A stretch of DNA of 64,000 nucleotides from Ignavibacteria bacterium (lineage in GTDB: Bacteria > Bacteroidota > Ignavibacteria > Tepidaquicellales > Tepidaquicellaceae), in the NCBI GenBank assembly GCA_016710985.1, contig JADJTX010000006.1:161790-225789 (forward strand), read 5' to 3'. The notes below the pieces were generated by a model. The model was not told the DNA's origin. It ran no database searches and was given only the letters and a program-made list of their open reading frames with translations. Shown in pieces: positions 7,716 through 17,007 of the stretch (the stretch's first letter is position 1; the number at the start of each line of letters is the position of its first letter). A program made the position numbers and the translations under genes.

Positions 7716-10560
7716 AACAAACTTCAATCGCTTCATCGAGAGTCATCGTCTTGCCTTCATCGCGGTACGTGTTGAATTTTTCTTCACCAATGTTTTCGAT
7801 AATCTTATTTTTTTCCTCATCGCCGAAGATCGGGCTTTTGTTCAGGTATTTTAGTTTTCCGTCTTTCATAAGAGATTCGCTGAATCCGAAAAGCTTCAAA
7901 GCCTGAGAATAATTTTTTCTCTTCAAAAAAATTTTCGCAAACCCTGCTATGATATCTTTCATAAAAAACTCACCGCCCGGCTTATCTCTCTCACTGATAT
8001 ATTCTTTATATATTTTCATTGCCTGATCATATTTTTCTGTTTCCGTATATAATCCTCCGAGATGAATGCGTATGGGAAACAAGTTCATATTATAGCCGCT
8101 GTCTTTGGAAATCTTATATGCTTCCAAAAGTATGTATTCAGCTTCGTCATAGTTTTTGTTTTCATAATACAATTTTAAATCTGCAAGATGTACAAGGTTT
8201 ACTGAAATCAGATACGGATCATCAATCTTTCGTGAAAGCAATAAACTTTCTTCAGAGAATAAAGCTGCTTTTTTGATATCTCCTTTTTCGCGCGAATACT
8301 TAACACTCAGACTTAAAAGAACAAGTGCAGCCAGATGTTCATTTTTCATTTCCCGGCAGATCTTAAGAGCTTCTTCTTTGAGAGAGATCGATCTGTCAAT
8401 ATCCCCGAGATTGCTGACAGGAAAGGATAAGTTATAAAGGGAGAGAGCTTTGTCCTCATTTGAATTTATTTCAATACTCAAAGCAAGCGCTTCCTCATTT
8501 AGTTCTGCAGCTTTTTTATGATCTAATTCAGTATAATATTTTAATCCTAATATGTTAATGGCTTTCACGATCCCTTCCTTATCATTTATTTCACGAAATA
8601 AACTCAACGCTTCATTAGAGAAATTTTCCAGCTCGGCAAACTTACCAAGTTCATAACAAAACCTTGCTATTCTGACAAGTAGATCCGCCTTCAATTTTTT
8701 ATCATCACCCGGAATGGAATTCAGAACTTTCATTGAAGACTCGAACCCTTCCTGAAGATAGCCTTTGTTAAGCCAGAAGTCGTACATATTTATTACGAGC
8801 TTTGCATCATCGGGAGGATTATTTTCTGAAGCCCATTGAATGTTCTTCCTTACGTTGTCAATTTCCGGTTCCATTTGATTAAGCCATTCAAGCTGTCCCA
8901 TCTTCTTTGTCTTATGTCTGGCAAAGGAAGACAAATTTAAAAAGTAATCGAAATTTTTCCTGAAGTCTTCCGTTTTACCGGCAAGCTTTTCTAATGCATA
9001 ATACTTGATGGATTCAAGTATGCCGTATCTGCCTTTCCCGTTAACTTCATTGAACATTATCAGCGATTTGTCATACAGACTGTTCATCAGATCAAGAATT
9101 TCATACTGGTCAATTGAATCATCACTGCATATCTCTTCTGCAGCCTCAAGAGTCCAGCCTCCCATGAATATCGAAAGTCTCTGAAGAAGAATCTGTTCAT
9201 TCTCGCTGAGCATGTCATAGCTCCAGTCTATAAGGGCTTTCAGGGTTTTCTGCCTGGGCAACGCGGTAGAGTTTCCGCTTGTGAGTAGCTTAAACCTGTC
9301 ATCAAGCCGTTTAAAGATCTCTTCTACCGGCAATACATTTACACGTTTAGATGCTAATTCTATCGCAAGGGGGATTCCGTCAAGTTTTTTACACAACTCG
9401 GCAACAACATAAATATTTTCTTCTGTTAATTTGAAATTTGAATTAATTGATGTTGCTCTTTCAAGAAATAGCCTGACTGATTCATATCCTGACAACGATT
9501 CAAAGGATTCATTCTTTATTTTAGCCGGCATTGAAAGAGGAGGGATCCTGTATATTGTTTCTCCCTGAATGTTGAACGGCTCCCTGCTTGTAGAAATGAT
9601 TTTCAAATTAGGACAGTAAGCCAGCAGTGACTCGGCAATCTGAGCGCACTTCAAAAGCAGATGCTCGGTGTTATCGAATAGCAGAAGAATTTTTTTATCT
9701 TTTAAAAAACCTTTCAGTGTCTCAAAGATGTCAACTCCCGGATCTTCTTTTAAATTAAGTACAGTGGAAATTTCTTTAGCGACCAGTTCAGGATCAGTAA
9801 CAGGCGACAGCTCTATAATCCAGACTCCATTTTCAAATTCATCTATAACCTCTGAAACAAGCTGAATGGCTAACCTTGTTTTACCTGTTCCGCCCGCGCC
9901 TGTAAGCGAGATCAGGCGTATGTTTGAAAAAAGTTTCTTTATCTCATCAATTTCTTTTCTTCTCCCGATGAATTTTGTGATAGAGGAAGGAAGATTGTTC
10001 TGTCTTGCATCCTGGCTCTTTAAAGGGGGAAATTCTGATGGAATATTTTCGGCTACAATTTGGTAAACATGCTCAGGAAGTACAATATCTTTCAGCTTTC
10101 TTTCACCAAAGTCTTTGAAGGATATTTTACCTTCCATATCATGTTTCACTGCTTCAAAAACTTCCTGAGTGATAAGTATCTGCCCTCCGTATGCGATAGA
10201 CATTATTCTTGACGAACGGCTTAAGGTAACATATCCTACATAATCCTGATTTACAAATTCAGCGTCACCGGAATGAATTCCCATTCTTACTTTAATTACC
10301 GAATTCTCCCAATCCGTAGAGTTAAGTTTAATCTGTGTCTGAATAGCAGCGTTAATTGCATCCTCAGGGCTGGAGAATGCGCTGCAAAACGAATCGCCTA
10401 CAATCTTAAATACAAAACCGTTATTCGAATCGATTACTTCATATAAAATTTCATGATGTTTCCCAAGCGAAGTCAGATACGCATCATTATTCTCCTGCGC
10501 TAGCCGTGTACTGCCTTCGATATCTGTGAAAAGAAACGTTACTTTGCCGGTGGGGATCAA
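7675..10560 (-). CDS. Class III cyclase-like / STAND ATPase / TPR signalling protein (paralogue 1)
   Basis: A 961-residue predicted cytoplasmic multidomain regulator. Residues 1-170 are a class III nucleotide cyclase homology domain: metal Asp13 in FTDIEGST, Lys52 and metal Asp56 in FKIVGD, Asp106 in QDYVGY, and Arg118. The usual transition-state Asn before that Arg is Ser114. Residues about 195-480 are an NB-ARC/AfsR-type ATPase with Walker A GAGGTGKT (221-228), Walker B ILLLFDN and the STSRE sensor. A winged-helix part around LKALIDWSYDML follows, then TPR-like helices to the C terminus and a terminal EGKTMTLDEA motif shared by all four copies. Lys52 and Asp106 are the pair that selects ATP in true adenylate cyclases. 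Whether it makes cAMP is open. The last residues come from the heptamer repeat. Confidence 0.85.
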   Translation of the reverse strand: MIPTGKVTFLFTDIEGSTRLAQENNDAYLTSLGKHHEILYEVIDSNNGFVFKIVGDSFCSAFSSPEDAINAAIQTQIKLNSTDWENSVIKVRMGIHSGDAEFVNQDYVGYVTLSRSSRIMSIAYGGQILITQEVFEAVKHDMEGKISFKDFGERKLKDIVLPEHVYQIVAENIPSEFPPLKSQDARQNNLPSSITKFIGRRKEIDEIKKLFSNIRLISLTGAGGTGKTRLAIQLVSEVIDEFENGVWIIELSPVTDPELVAKEISTVLNLKEDPGVDIFETLKGFLKDKKILLLFDNTEHLLLKCAQIAESLLAYCPNLKIISTSREPFNIQGETIYRIPPLSMPAKIKNESFESLSGYESVRLFLERATSINSNFKLTEENIYVVAELCKKLDGIPLAIELASKRVNVLPVEEIFKRLDDRFKLLTSGNSTALPRQKTLKALIDWSYDMLSENEQILLQRLSIFMGGWTLEAAEEICSDDSIDQYEILDLMNSLYDKSLIMFNEVNGKGRYGILESIKYYALEKLAGKTEDFRKNFDYFLNLSSFARHKTKKMGQLEWLNQMEPEIDNVRKNIQWASENNPPDDAKLVINMYDFWLNKGYLQEGFESSMKVLNSIPGDDKKLKADLLVRIARFCYELGKFAELENFSNEALSLFREINDKEGIVKAINILGLKYYTELDHKKAAELNEEALALSIEINSNEDKALSLYNLSFPVSNLGDIDRSISLKEEALKICREMKNEHLAALVLLSLSVKYSREKGDIKKAALFSEESLLLSRKIDDPYLISVNLVHLADLKLYYENKNYDEAEYILLEAYKISKDSGYNMNLFPIRIHLGGLYTETEKYDQAMKIYKEYISERDKPGGEFFMKDIIAGFAKIFLKRKNYSQALKLFGFSESLMKDGKLKYLNKSPIFGDEEKNKIIENIGEEKFNTYRDEGKTMTLDEAIEVCLMINEELVMSNEQ

Positions 10561-10562
10561 GA

Positions 10563-10640
10563 TTTAAAGTTGAAAGTTGAAGTTAAAAGTTTCTGATTGC
10601 AAATTACAAATATTAAATTGAACATTGAACATTGAAAATT
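10563..10640. repeat. Short degenerate repeats (TTGAAAG, GAACATT types)
   Basis: Upstream of the cyclase/STAND gene the sequence repeats AAGTTGAAAGTTGAAGTTAAAAG and then ATTGAACATTGAACATTG. These are degenerate relatives of the arrays at 22.8 kb and 37.95 kb. No coding potential is seen. Confidence 0.6.
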
Positions 10641-10721
10641 TCACATTTTGTGTTAAACTTTAGAACATTTAGACATCAAATATTAACAAATTGTAACTAA
10701 TATTGAACATTGAAAAGATGA

Positions 10722-10753
10722 TTGGAATTTTACTTTTATATAAAGTATATTTG
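10722..10753 (+). promoter_or_regulatory. Candidate Bacteroidetes-type promoter
   Basis: TTG at 10722-10724 and TATATTTG at 10746-10753 are 21 bases apart, matching the FCB-group sigma-A consensus TTG-N19-21-TAnnTTTG. Transcription would begin near 10760 and give an ~80-base leader for the exported protein gene at 10843. Confidence 0.6.
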
Positions 10754-10842
10754 CATTGTAAAAATTCCCTTTAATAGTAAAACAACACAACAAAATAATT
10801 CAAAATCCAAATAAATATTTTTTTTAAATTAAAAAAATAATC

Positions 10843-12051
10843 ATGAAAATTATTTTCAATTTACTATTGTCCTTAATGTTCATTTTTCAACTTTCTTCTT
10901 CTGCCTTATCTCAGGATCAGTTTGAAGGTTCTAAGAATGGACGAATCCGGGCTGTGAATCCTTTATATGATTTACGGGTAACGAATTTCCAACCGGTTCC
11001 AAACTCCTCAACCGGATTCAATGAAGTATTTTTTGACTTCCTGATCTATCATACGAATCCCGGTGACTCAGGTCCGTTTGAGTTTGCTTCAGGCCGGTAT
11101 GCTCTTTACGTCGATCCTTCCGTAGCAAACGGCGGGACACTTACATATTCCATAGTTCCAAATTCAACACAGTTTACAAACCCAAATGCAGTGCCGGTAA
11201 ATCCTGCGGTAGTTGGAAATGAATTAAGGTTGCAAAGAAATCCTAATCTCGGAGCAGGTAACGGACCGATCGTGTCTGCCATATACCCGGGTACAAGGAT
11301 CGTAACAGTGAAGCTATCTACAACCGCACCAACTTTTGATACTGATAACTTTACCTTAACCTGGATCAATCCAAATGGCGGTGACAGCTATACCGAAGTT
11401 TATGGGTACATAGATGGTGTCAGCACAAATCTTTCAAACAACTCAACATTAATAATTGACTCTTCGCAAAGTGTTCTGCCTGTTGAGTTATCAGGCTTTT
11501 CTGCTGATATAAATAAAAACAATGTATCATTGAAATGGTCAACTTCAACAGAATCGAATAACTCAGGATTTGAAATAGAAAGAAATGTTTCAGGAAACAT
11601 GTCGTCTGAAGCCTGGACAAAAGCAGGATTTGTTAACGGAAACGGAACTTCAGCATCAACGAGTAATTACTCATTCAGCGACAGAGGACTTTCCACCGGA
11701 ATTTACAAATACCGTTTAAAACAAATTGATTACAACGGTAATTATCAATATTATGATCTGCAAAGTGAAGTAGTGATCGGTGCTCCGACGGAATTCAGCT
11801 TAAAGCAAAATTATCCGAACCCGTTTAATCCGACTACGAAAATAAGCTTTGACATAAAGAATGATGCATTCGTAAGCATGAAATTATTTGACATTAACGG
11901 AAGAGAGATCAAAACTCTTGTTAATGAGTTTAAAAATTCCGGATATTATTCAATTGACCTCGATGCTTCCGAGTTATCAAGCGGAGCTTACCTATACAGG
12001 ATAGAATCAGGGAATTTCGTTTCAACAAAAAAGCTGGTAGTACTTAGATAA
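10843..12051 (+). CDS. Exported protein with type IX secretion sorting domain
   Basis: A 402-residue protein. It has an N-terminal signal peptide (FNLLLSLMFIFQLSSSALS), a beta-rich domain at about 40-195 and a fibronectin-like stretch from about 205. The C-terminal Por/T9SS sorting domain begins at KQNYPNPFNPTTKISFDI and ends SGAYLYRIESG then KKLVVLR. Such C-terminal domains send proteins through the type IX system and are removed or anchored at the cell surface. The N-terminal domain has the look of a cohesin-like or carbohydrate-binding beta sandwich (YALYVDPSVANGGTL, PGTRIVTVKL), but that is a guess. It has its own promoter and terminator. The convergent neighbour carries dockerin-like repeats. 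Confidence 0.85.
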   Translation: MKIIFNLLLSLMFIFQLSSSALSQDQFEGSKNGRIRAVNPLYDLRVTNFQPVPNSSTGFNEVFFDFLIYHTNPGDSGPFEFASGRYALYVDPSVANGGTLTYSIVPNSTQFTNPNAVPVNPAVVGNELRLQRNPNLGAGNGPIVSAIYPGTRIVTVKLSTTAPTFDTDNFTLTWINPNGGDSYTEVYGYIDGVSTNLSNNSTLIIDSSQSVLPVELSGFSADINKNNVSLKWSTSTESNNSGFEIERNVSGNMSSEAWTKAGFVNGNGTSASTSNYSFSDRGLSTGIYKYRLKQIDYNGNYQYYDLQSEVVIGAPTEFSLKQNYPNPFNPTTKISFDIKNDAFVSMKLFDINGREIKTLVNEFKNSGYYSIDLDASELSSGAYLYRIESGNFVSTKKLVVLR

Positions 12052-12068
12052 TCCTATATTTGTTTAAA

Positions 12069-12118
12069 CTCTCTCCGCTTCGATGTCAGATTTGGCGGAG
12101 AGAGAAAACAAATTTTTT
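12069..12118 (+). terminator. Rho-independent terminator of the exported-protein gene
   Basis: The arms CTCTCTCCGC (12069-12078) and GCGGAGAGAG (12095-12104) are perfect 10-base complements with a 16-base loop. The stem can extend weakly through AAAC/GTTT pairs. A run of six T follows at 12113-12118. It sits 17 bases after the stop at 12051. Confidence 0.75.
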
Positions 12119-12153
12119 AAATCCCAACTGTTACAATTTATCACACCGATATA

Positions 12154-14208
12154 TCAGGGTAATACTGAATTCACAAAGTTTGTGGAATTGTTATATGTGA
12201 TTGTCAGATCAGTCAGGTCAACAATATGATCGCCCGTCAAATCTGTTTTTAAATATCCCGTTAAGAAATTATTCGCATCATTATAAACATTTGTGACATC
12301 AGTCAGATCAATGAATCTGTCCTGATTTACGTCACCGCTGTAGATGCAATACCTGCTGCCTTTTAACATCATGTTATTTCCAAATGCCTTTAATGGAGAA
12401 GCAGTAAAATCATAATCAACCGATGAATTGGGATTTATCCCTGTTCCGCCGGCGCTGCTCCAGGTTTCAATTCCGTTTCTGCTTTTAGCGGCAATGTAAT
12501 AAAACCCTGCCGGAACATTTGTAAAAGTGAATGAACCGGTTAATGTAACTGAGTCTATGACCGCCTTCGAAGAATCTCTGATCTGATAAGGGAAAAAATT
12601 ATTTCTTAACAGTACGGTTAACGTATCTTTGATATTCAGAGTATTTAAATCCGTGTTGTAGTAGCCTTCTGCTGCAATCGTCAGATTTAAAACCGAAGGG
12701 GGATAATTTGTAATGGGAAAATCGACAAAAGAGAGTGCGCCGATCCTCCTTGAATTTCTTATAAACGGACCTTCATAAGTCACTGTTGTGCCGTTATAAT
12801 ATTTGGAAGGAAGATAAGTAAGTTTAACAGCACTGCTTGAGTTTATAAGCTGAAGTTTCAGGAGTGAACCTGAAATTATTCCCGTGCTTACATTTCCGAA
12901 TGCACCGTTGAGGTAAAAATAGTCTTTCATCCTTTGGTTAAGTGTATCAGCCGGCCATGATGCAATTGAAGAGTTGTTAAAAATTAATGCGATTTCGTTT
13001 TTTGCAGCGGTAGTGTAATACGCCGCTTTTATGTTCGGCGGACTAATGTCAGTTATATTTGAAATTGTATAAAAATTTTTTGCAACCTGCCTGTAAAGGT
13101 TAACTGAGATCTCTATGTATCCCTGGAATCCATAGTGGCAGTTATCAATGCCGTGTCCCTGGATACCCATTGTAGAAATGAGTTCAATTTCCGGAAACTT
13201 CTGAATTAATTGCCTTTGAACTTCCCTTAAAAGGCCTCCGTTTAAATTACCATTACAGCCTTGTCTTACCTGAAATAGAAATATTTTTTCGAATCCCGGA
13301 TAATTTTCTTTCCACGAAGCATAAAGCGTCCGGAAATTACTTTCATAATTCATCCAGCTTGCATCACCGTTCGATTCTCCCTGATACCAGAATATGGCTC
13401 TAATGTTTTCAGCAAGTCCGGACTTTATTACTCTGTAAAGTAACTTCCCGTAAACAGAACTTAAATCGGTCTGATTGGAATTATTCCTTAAGTTTGCTTC
13501 AATGGTTGAACCCCTTCTGCCTCCGTTTATAATGCAGGTTGGTATTTGAATACTGTCAATGATTCGTTTTTGAAGGTACAAACCCCAGACACCAACGTTA
13601 TAAGGACCTGTCCAGTGACTACCCAGCCATGATGCAGCTCTTGATATTCCCCAGTTTGTGTCAGCCGGATTATAAACATCACCGTTGCCGTTTGAAGTTT
13701 GAACTCCAAATGACCTGCAGAATTCATTTTTATATGTAGCGGTATCATTTGTATTATGGGAATTGGACTGACCGCTGATGATATAAACGTCCCCGCAAAC
13801 TATGCTGTCAGCATTTTTTATCAGAATGGTACTTCCGGTGTTATCTTTAATGTAAAGTTTAAAATAATATTCGGATAATTCAGCATGTATTTTTTGTGAA
13901 AGAGAAAAAGGCGCATTGCCGGAGCTGTATGTTAATTTTAAAGACTTCCGGTTCCAGAGGAAATTATTTCTGTAAACTTCAAGATAAATGGAATCAAATC
14001 CGGAGGAAGAAACATTCCCGGCAAAGGGGACAACAGCGGAATCCTGAAAGTCTCTCGCAAAAAACTGAAGATTCCTTGGTGACTGCGTAAAAACAACCAT
14101 TTCATTTATGTCTGTCTGATTTTTATCAGCTGCAAATAATGATATATATGAAGTATTGTTTAAAAAAGTTGAAGACAAAAAAATGAAGAATAAAATTCTA
14201 ATATTCAT
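12154..14208 (-). CDS. Secreted SGNH (sialate O-acetylesterase-like) esterase with dockerin-like repeats
   Basis: A 684-residue exported protein. A signal peptide (residues 1-26) is followed by an N-terminal beta domain. The SASA-type SGNH esterase domain follows: DVYIISGQSNS with the nucleophile Ser, IFWYQGESN, and a late DNCHYGFQGY carrying the likely catalytic Asp/His. It would remove acetyl groups from sialic acid or other glycans outside the cell. After a further beta domain, the last 65 residues hold two dockerin-like calcium-binding repeats: GDVNQDRFIDLTDV and DLTGDHIVDLTDLTITYNNS. No T9SS sorting tail is present, so it may be retained by dockerin-type binding. The convergent T9SS protein might be a partner, which is speculative. 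Confidence 0.8.
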   Translation of the reverse strand: MNIRILFFIFLSSTFLNNTSYISLFAADKNQTDINEMVVFTQSPRNLQFFARDFQDSAVVPFAGNVSSSGFDSIYLEVYRNNFLWNRKSLKLTYSSGNAPFSLSQKIHAELSEYYFKLYIKDNTGSTILIKNADSIVCGDVYIISGQSNSHNTNDTATYKNEFCRSFGVQTSNGNGDVYNPADTNWGISRAASWLGSHWTGPYNVGVWGLYLQKRIIDSIQIPTCIINGGRRGSTIEANLRNNSNQTDLSSVYGKLLYRVIKSGLAENIRAIFWYQGESNGDASWMNYESNFRTLYASWKENYPGFEKIFLFQVRQGCNGNLNGGLLREVQRQLIQKFPEIELISTMGIQGHGIDNCHYGFQGYIEISVNLYRQVAKNFYTISNITDISPPNIKAAYYTTAAKNEIALIFNNSSIASWPADTLNQRMKDYFYLNGAFGNVSTGIISGSLLKLQLINSSSAVKLTYLPSKYYNGTTVTYEGPFIRNSRRIGALSFVDFPITNYPPSVLNLTIAAEGYYNTDLNTLNIKDTLTVLLRNNFFPYQIRDSSKAVIDSVTLTGSFTFTNVPAGFYYIAAKSRNGIETWSSAGGTGINPNSSVDYDFTASPLKAFGNNMMLKGSRYCIYSGDVNQDRFIDLTDVTNVYNDANNFLTGYLKTDLTGDHIVDLTDLTITYNNSTNFVNSVLP

Positions 14209-14389
14209 AGCCCGGTATTAAATTTTATAATGGGGAATTCTGATTATTTAATTAGTAACTAACGGTAATATATTAATACAGCATTTAAAAGTTTAGTCGT
14301 GATTTATTACTGCTACTAACATTAATTCTTAAATATGTCAGGTTCGAAATGTGGATGCAGATCATCATGAGATCAACCCGGGTTGTAAC

Positions 14390-15322
14390 TCATTCTATTC
14401 GGCTCATTACCATTGGTGTAAAAACCGAAGCGCCTAGCCTGTTTAAATGGTTACCGTCTCCAAAATACTCATCCGGGAATTTACAATCAGGATAATCCAG
14501 TAAAGTCACATTGTAATTTTCTTCAAGATCTTTTATATATGAATAATACCGGGATATAAACTCCTGCGGGATCTGTTTATAATAATCCTGATGAACAGGT
14601 GTGTTAAGAAGATACACTTTAATGTTTCGTTCTTTGCAGAAAGATATTATCTTTTTTAAATATTCTGACTGAAGATCAGAAAAATTTTCCATTTCAATCC
14701 CGGTACTGTCAGTATAAAAATGCCATAGAATTGATTCCTTAACTACACTGTCATTTAAAATTCTTTTTATTCCCGGATAATACCTGCCAATAAATCTGTA
14801 ATCCTGATAGTTTGAATAATTGTAAACCAATGACTCCATCATATCCAAAACTCCCGGACGTAATGTTTTTAATACTACAGGAAGATTATTTTCAATGAGC
14901 ATGAGCTTGTTTGAATTATCCAGCATTGTAAAATATCTGGAACATAACATTCTCGAAATTCCCTCTGCTTTATTTCCCTCATTAAATAAGCATCTGTCGT
15001 AAAAGGTGCTTGTATTATGGAACGAGAATCCTAAGACTACATTTCTTATCTGCGGGTTATTACTTACAACGAGTTTCAGAACATTGTAGGTAATTAAGTA
15101 ATGCTCGGAGTTATGTGAATAATTAATTGAATTTGTGAATATGCTGTCATTCACTGCAGTTTGAGTCTGAGAATCTCCAAGGATAAGAGTGTTTATGTTG
15201 TCACCAAGCTTTATTGTATTTAGCTTATAAATATATAAAGCAGTAGTCAGGGCATACAGACAGAGAATTGCAGTAACTGCGAAAACAGAGAATTTGAATA
15301 ATTTAATAAAAAAGGGTTTCAT
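14390..15322 (-). CDS. Membrane-anchored SGNH-like protein paired with MBOAT acyltransferase
   Basis: A 310-residue protein with one N-terminal transmembrane helix (FKFSVFAVTAILCLYALTTALYI). A periplasmic domain follows with LILGDSQTQ (block I, Ser in GDSQ) and DGNHLNRLGA near the C terminus (block V Asp and His). These are the catalytic blocks of SGNH hydrolases such as AlgJ, AlgX and DltD. The gene is 14 bases downstream of the MBOAT gene on the same strand. In known AlgI/AlgJ and DltB/DltD pairs, the MBOAT protein moves acetyl or alanyl groups across the membrane and the SGNH protein places them on a polysaccharide. The substrate here is unknown. Confidence 0.75.
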   Translation of the reverse strand: MKPFFIKLFKFSVFAVTAILCLYALTTALYIYKLNTIKLGDNINTLILGDSQTQTAVNDSIFTNSINYSHNSEHYLITYNVLKLVVSNNPQIRNVVLGFSFHNTSTFYDRCLFNEGNKAEGISRMLCSRYFTMLDNSNKLMLIENNLPVVLKTLRPGVLDMMESLVYNYSNYQDYRFIGRYYPGIKRILNDSVVKESILWHFYTDSTGIEMENFSDLQSEYLKKIISFCKERNIKVYLLNTPVHQDYYKQIPQEFISRYYSYIKDLEENYNVTLLDYPDCKFPDEYFGDGNHLNRLGASVFTPMVMSRIE

Positions 15323-15336
15323 CTGCTATTTAAAAT

Positions 15337-16773
15337 TCAAAACTGGAAATAAATAAATTGTTGTTGAGTTCCGCCGTAAAGAAAAATTATCAATATTAAA
15401 ATCAGATAAAATCCCCATACTGCCAGACGCGGTATTTTCAGCGACTCCACATGCAATGCGTGCTGCTTGTCTCTCTGCAGCCACTCGACCAATACAAAAG
15501 CCATTATTATTGCTATAAAACTTTTTGGAAAAACTTCCGGGACAGTAAAGAGTGATTTCGAAAATATTCCCGAGATATAAGCAAATGAATCAGACAGACT
15601 TTTTGATCTGAAAAATATCCAGGCAATTGATGTCAGTAAAAATGTTAAGCTGATTTGAATAAACTCAACAGGGGAGGGAAGTAATTTCCCTTCTGCAGCT
15701 GTGTTTATGTTACTTCTGTGCTTTCCAAAGATCAGCAGGGGTAAAAAATACAAAGCATTGAGCAGACCCCATGCAATAAAGGTCCAGCTGGCTCCATGCC
15801 AGAACCCGCTAATTAAAAAAACAATAAGAATATTTCTGATTTGTATGTGCCTCCTGACTTTCGTTCCTCCAAGCGGAATATAAACATAATCTCTAAACCA
15901 GGTCGAAAGGGATATATGCCATCTTCTCCAGAATTCAGCTATGTCACGTGAAAAATACGGATAGGCAAAATTCCTCATTAAACTGAATCCGAACAATCTC
16001 GCAGAACCAATTGCAATATCAGAGTATCCCGAAAAATCACAATATATTTGAAATGCAAAGAAAAAACTTCCCAGCAGAAGTGTGCTTCCGGAATAGTGTC
16101 TGTAATTGGAAAAAATCTCGTTTGCATAGATCGAACAATTATCCGCTATCACGATTTTTTTAAATAGTCCCCAGAGTATCTGCCGTAATCCGTTTACTGC
16201 ATTGTCATAATCAAACCTGCGTGCTTTGTAAAATTGCGGAAGAAGATTAGTGGCTCTCTCGATTGGTCCTGCAACTAACTGGGGAAAAAAGCTTATGTAG
16301 GCAAAATAAGCAACAGGTTCCTTTACAGCAGGAAGCCGGTTCTTATAAACATCTATTGTATAGCTAAGAGCCTGAAATGTGTAAAAGCTGATTCCGACCG
16401 GTAAAATAACTTCAAGTGATACAGGATTGATCTGATAACCGAGAAAACTAAAAGCTCTTACAAAGTTATCAATAAAGAAATTAAAATATTTAAATACACC
16501 AAGTATTCCTAAGTTTGTAAAAATGCTGAGAAATAGAAAAGCCTTCTTCTTTTTTTGATTACCGGTTTGCTCTATTTTCAATCCAGCCAGGAAATCAATT
16601 CCCGCGCTGAATATCATTAAGAACAGAAATCTCCAGTCCCACCAGCCGTAAAAAACAAAACTTGAGATCACTATCAGAAAATTTTGCCACCTGTAATTCT
16701 TATTGGCAACAAACCAGTAAAGTGTAAATACTATAGGCAGAAATATTGCGAATTCAATTGAGTTAAATAGCAT
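15337..16773 (-). CDS. MBOAT family O-acyltransferase (AlgI-like)
   Basis: A 478-residue polytopic inner-membrane protein. The N-terminal MLFNSIEFAIFLPIVFTLYW, the FYGWWDWRFLFLM segment, the GISFYTFQALSYTIDVY region and the catalytic-type histidine in GFWHGASWTFIAWGLLNAL are all typical of AlgI/PatA membrane-bound O-acetyltransferases. It probably carries acetyl groups to an exported polysaccharide together with the SGNH protein encoded just downstream. A Bacteroidetes -7 element lies 37 bases before the ATG. The gene is probably the first of a two-gene operon. No biosynthetic genes for a polysaccharide are in view. Confidence 0.9.
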   Translation of the reverse strand: MLFNSIEFAIFLPIVFTLYWFVANKNYRWQNFLIVISSFVFYGWWDWRFLFLMIFSAGIDFLAGLKIEQTGNQKKKKAFLFLSIFTNLGILGVFKYFNFFIDNFVRAFSFLGYQINPVSLEVILPVGISFYTFQALSYTIDVYKNRLPAVKEPVAYFAYISFFPQLVAGPIERATNLLPQFYKARRFDYDNAVNGLRQILWGLFKKIVIADNCSIYANEIFSNYRHYSGSTLLLGSFFFAFQIYCDFSGYSDIAIGSARLFGFSLMRNFAYPYFSRDIAEFWRRWHISLSTWFRDYVYIPLGGTKVRRHIQIRNILIVFLISGFWHGASWTFIAWGLLNALYFLPLLIFGKHRSNINTAAEGKLLPSPVEFIQISLTFLLTSIAWIFFRSKSLSDSFAYISGIFSKSLFTVPEVFPKSFIAIIMAFVLVEWLQRDKQHALHVESLKIPRLAVWGFYLILILIIFLYGGTQQQFIYFQF

Positions 16774-16809
16774 GGAATAAGTCTGTAATTCTTTCCGGTT
16801 TTATGTACG

Positions 16810-16817
16810 CAAATATA
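16810..16817 (-). promoter_or_regulatory. Candidate -7 element upstream of MBOAT gene
   Basis: The minus strand reads TATATTTG, which fits TAnnTTTG. I see no clear TTG at the expected 19-21 bases upstream, so this is a half-supported promoter with a leader of about 30 bases. Confidence 0.35.
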
Positions 16818-16961
16818 AATGACAGAAATGAAAATGAGATGAAAATGAGATGAAAATTTTATTGATAGATTGGATATTGCAATTTTATTTTCTTTTATAT
16901 TAAACTCAATCAAACATTGTTAAAAATTGTAAACTGTTTGATTCAATTAATCGGGTAAATC

Positions 16962-17007
16962 TCAACTTTTAACTTTCAACTTTTAACTTTCAACTTTTAA
17001 CTTTTAA
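16962..17007. repeat. Heptamer array AACTTTC/AACTTTT
   Basis: Six heptamers run from the intergenic gap across the stop codon of the next cyclase/STAND gene (16997). They are a different sequence class from the CTCATT heptamers but have the same period. Confidence 0.8.
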
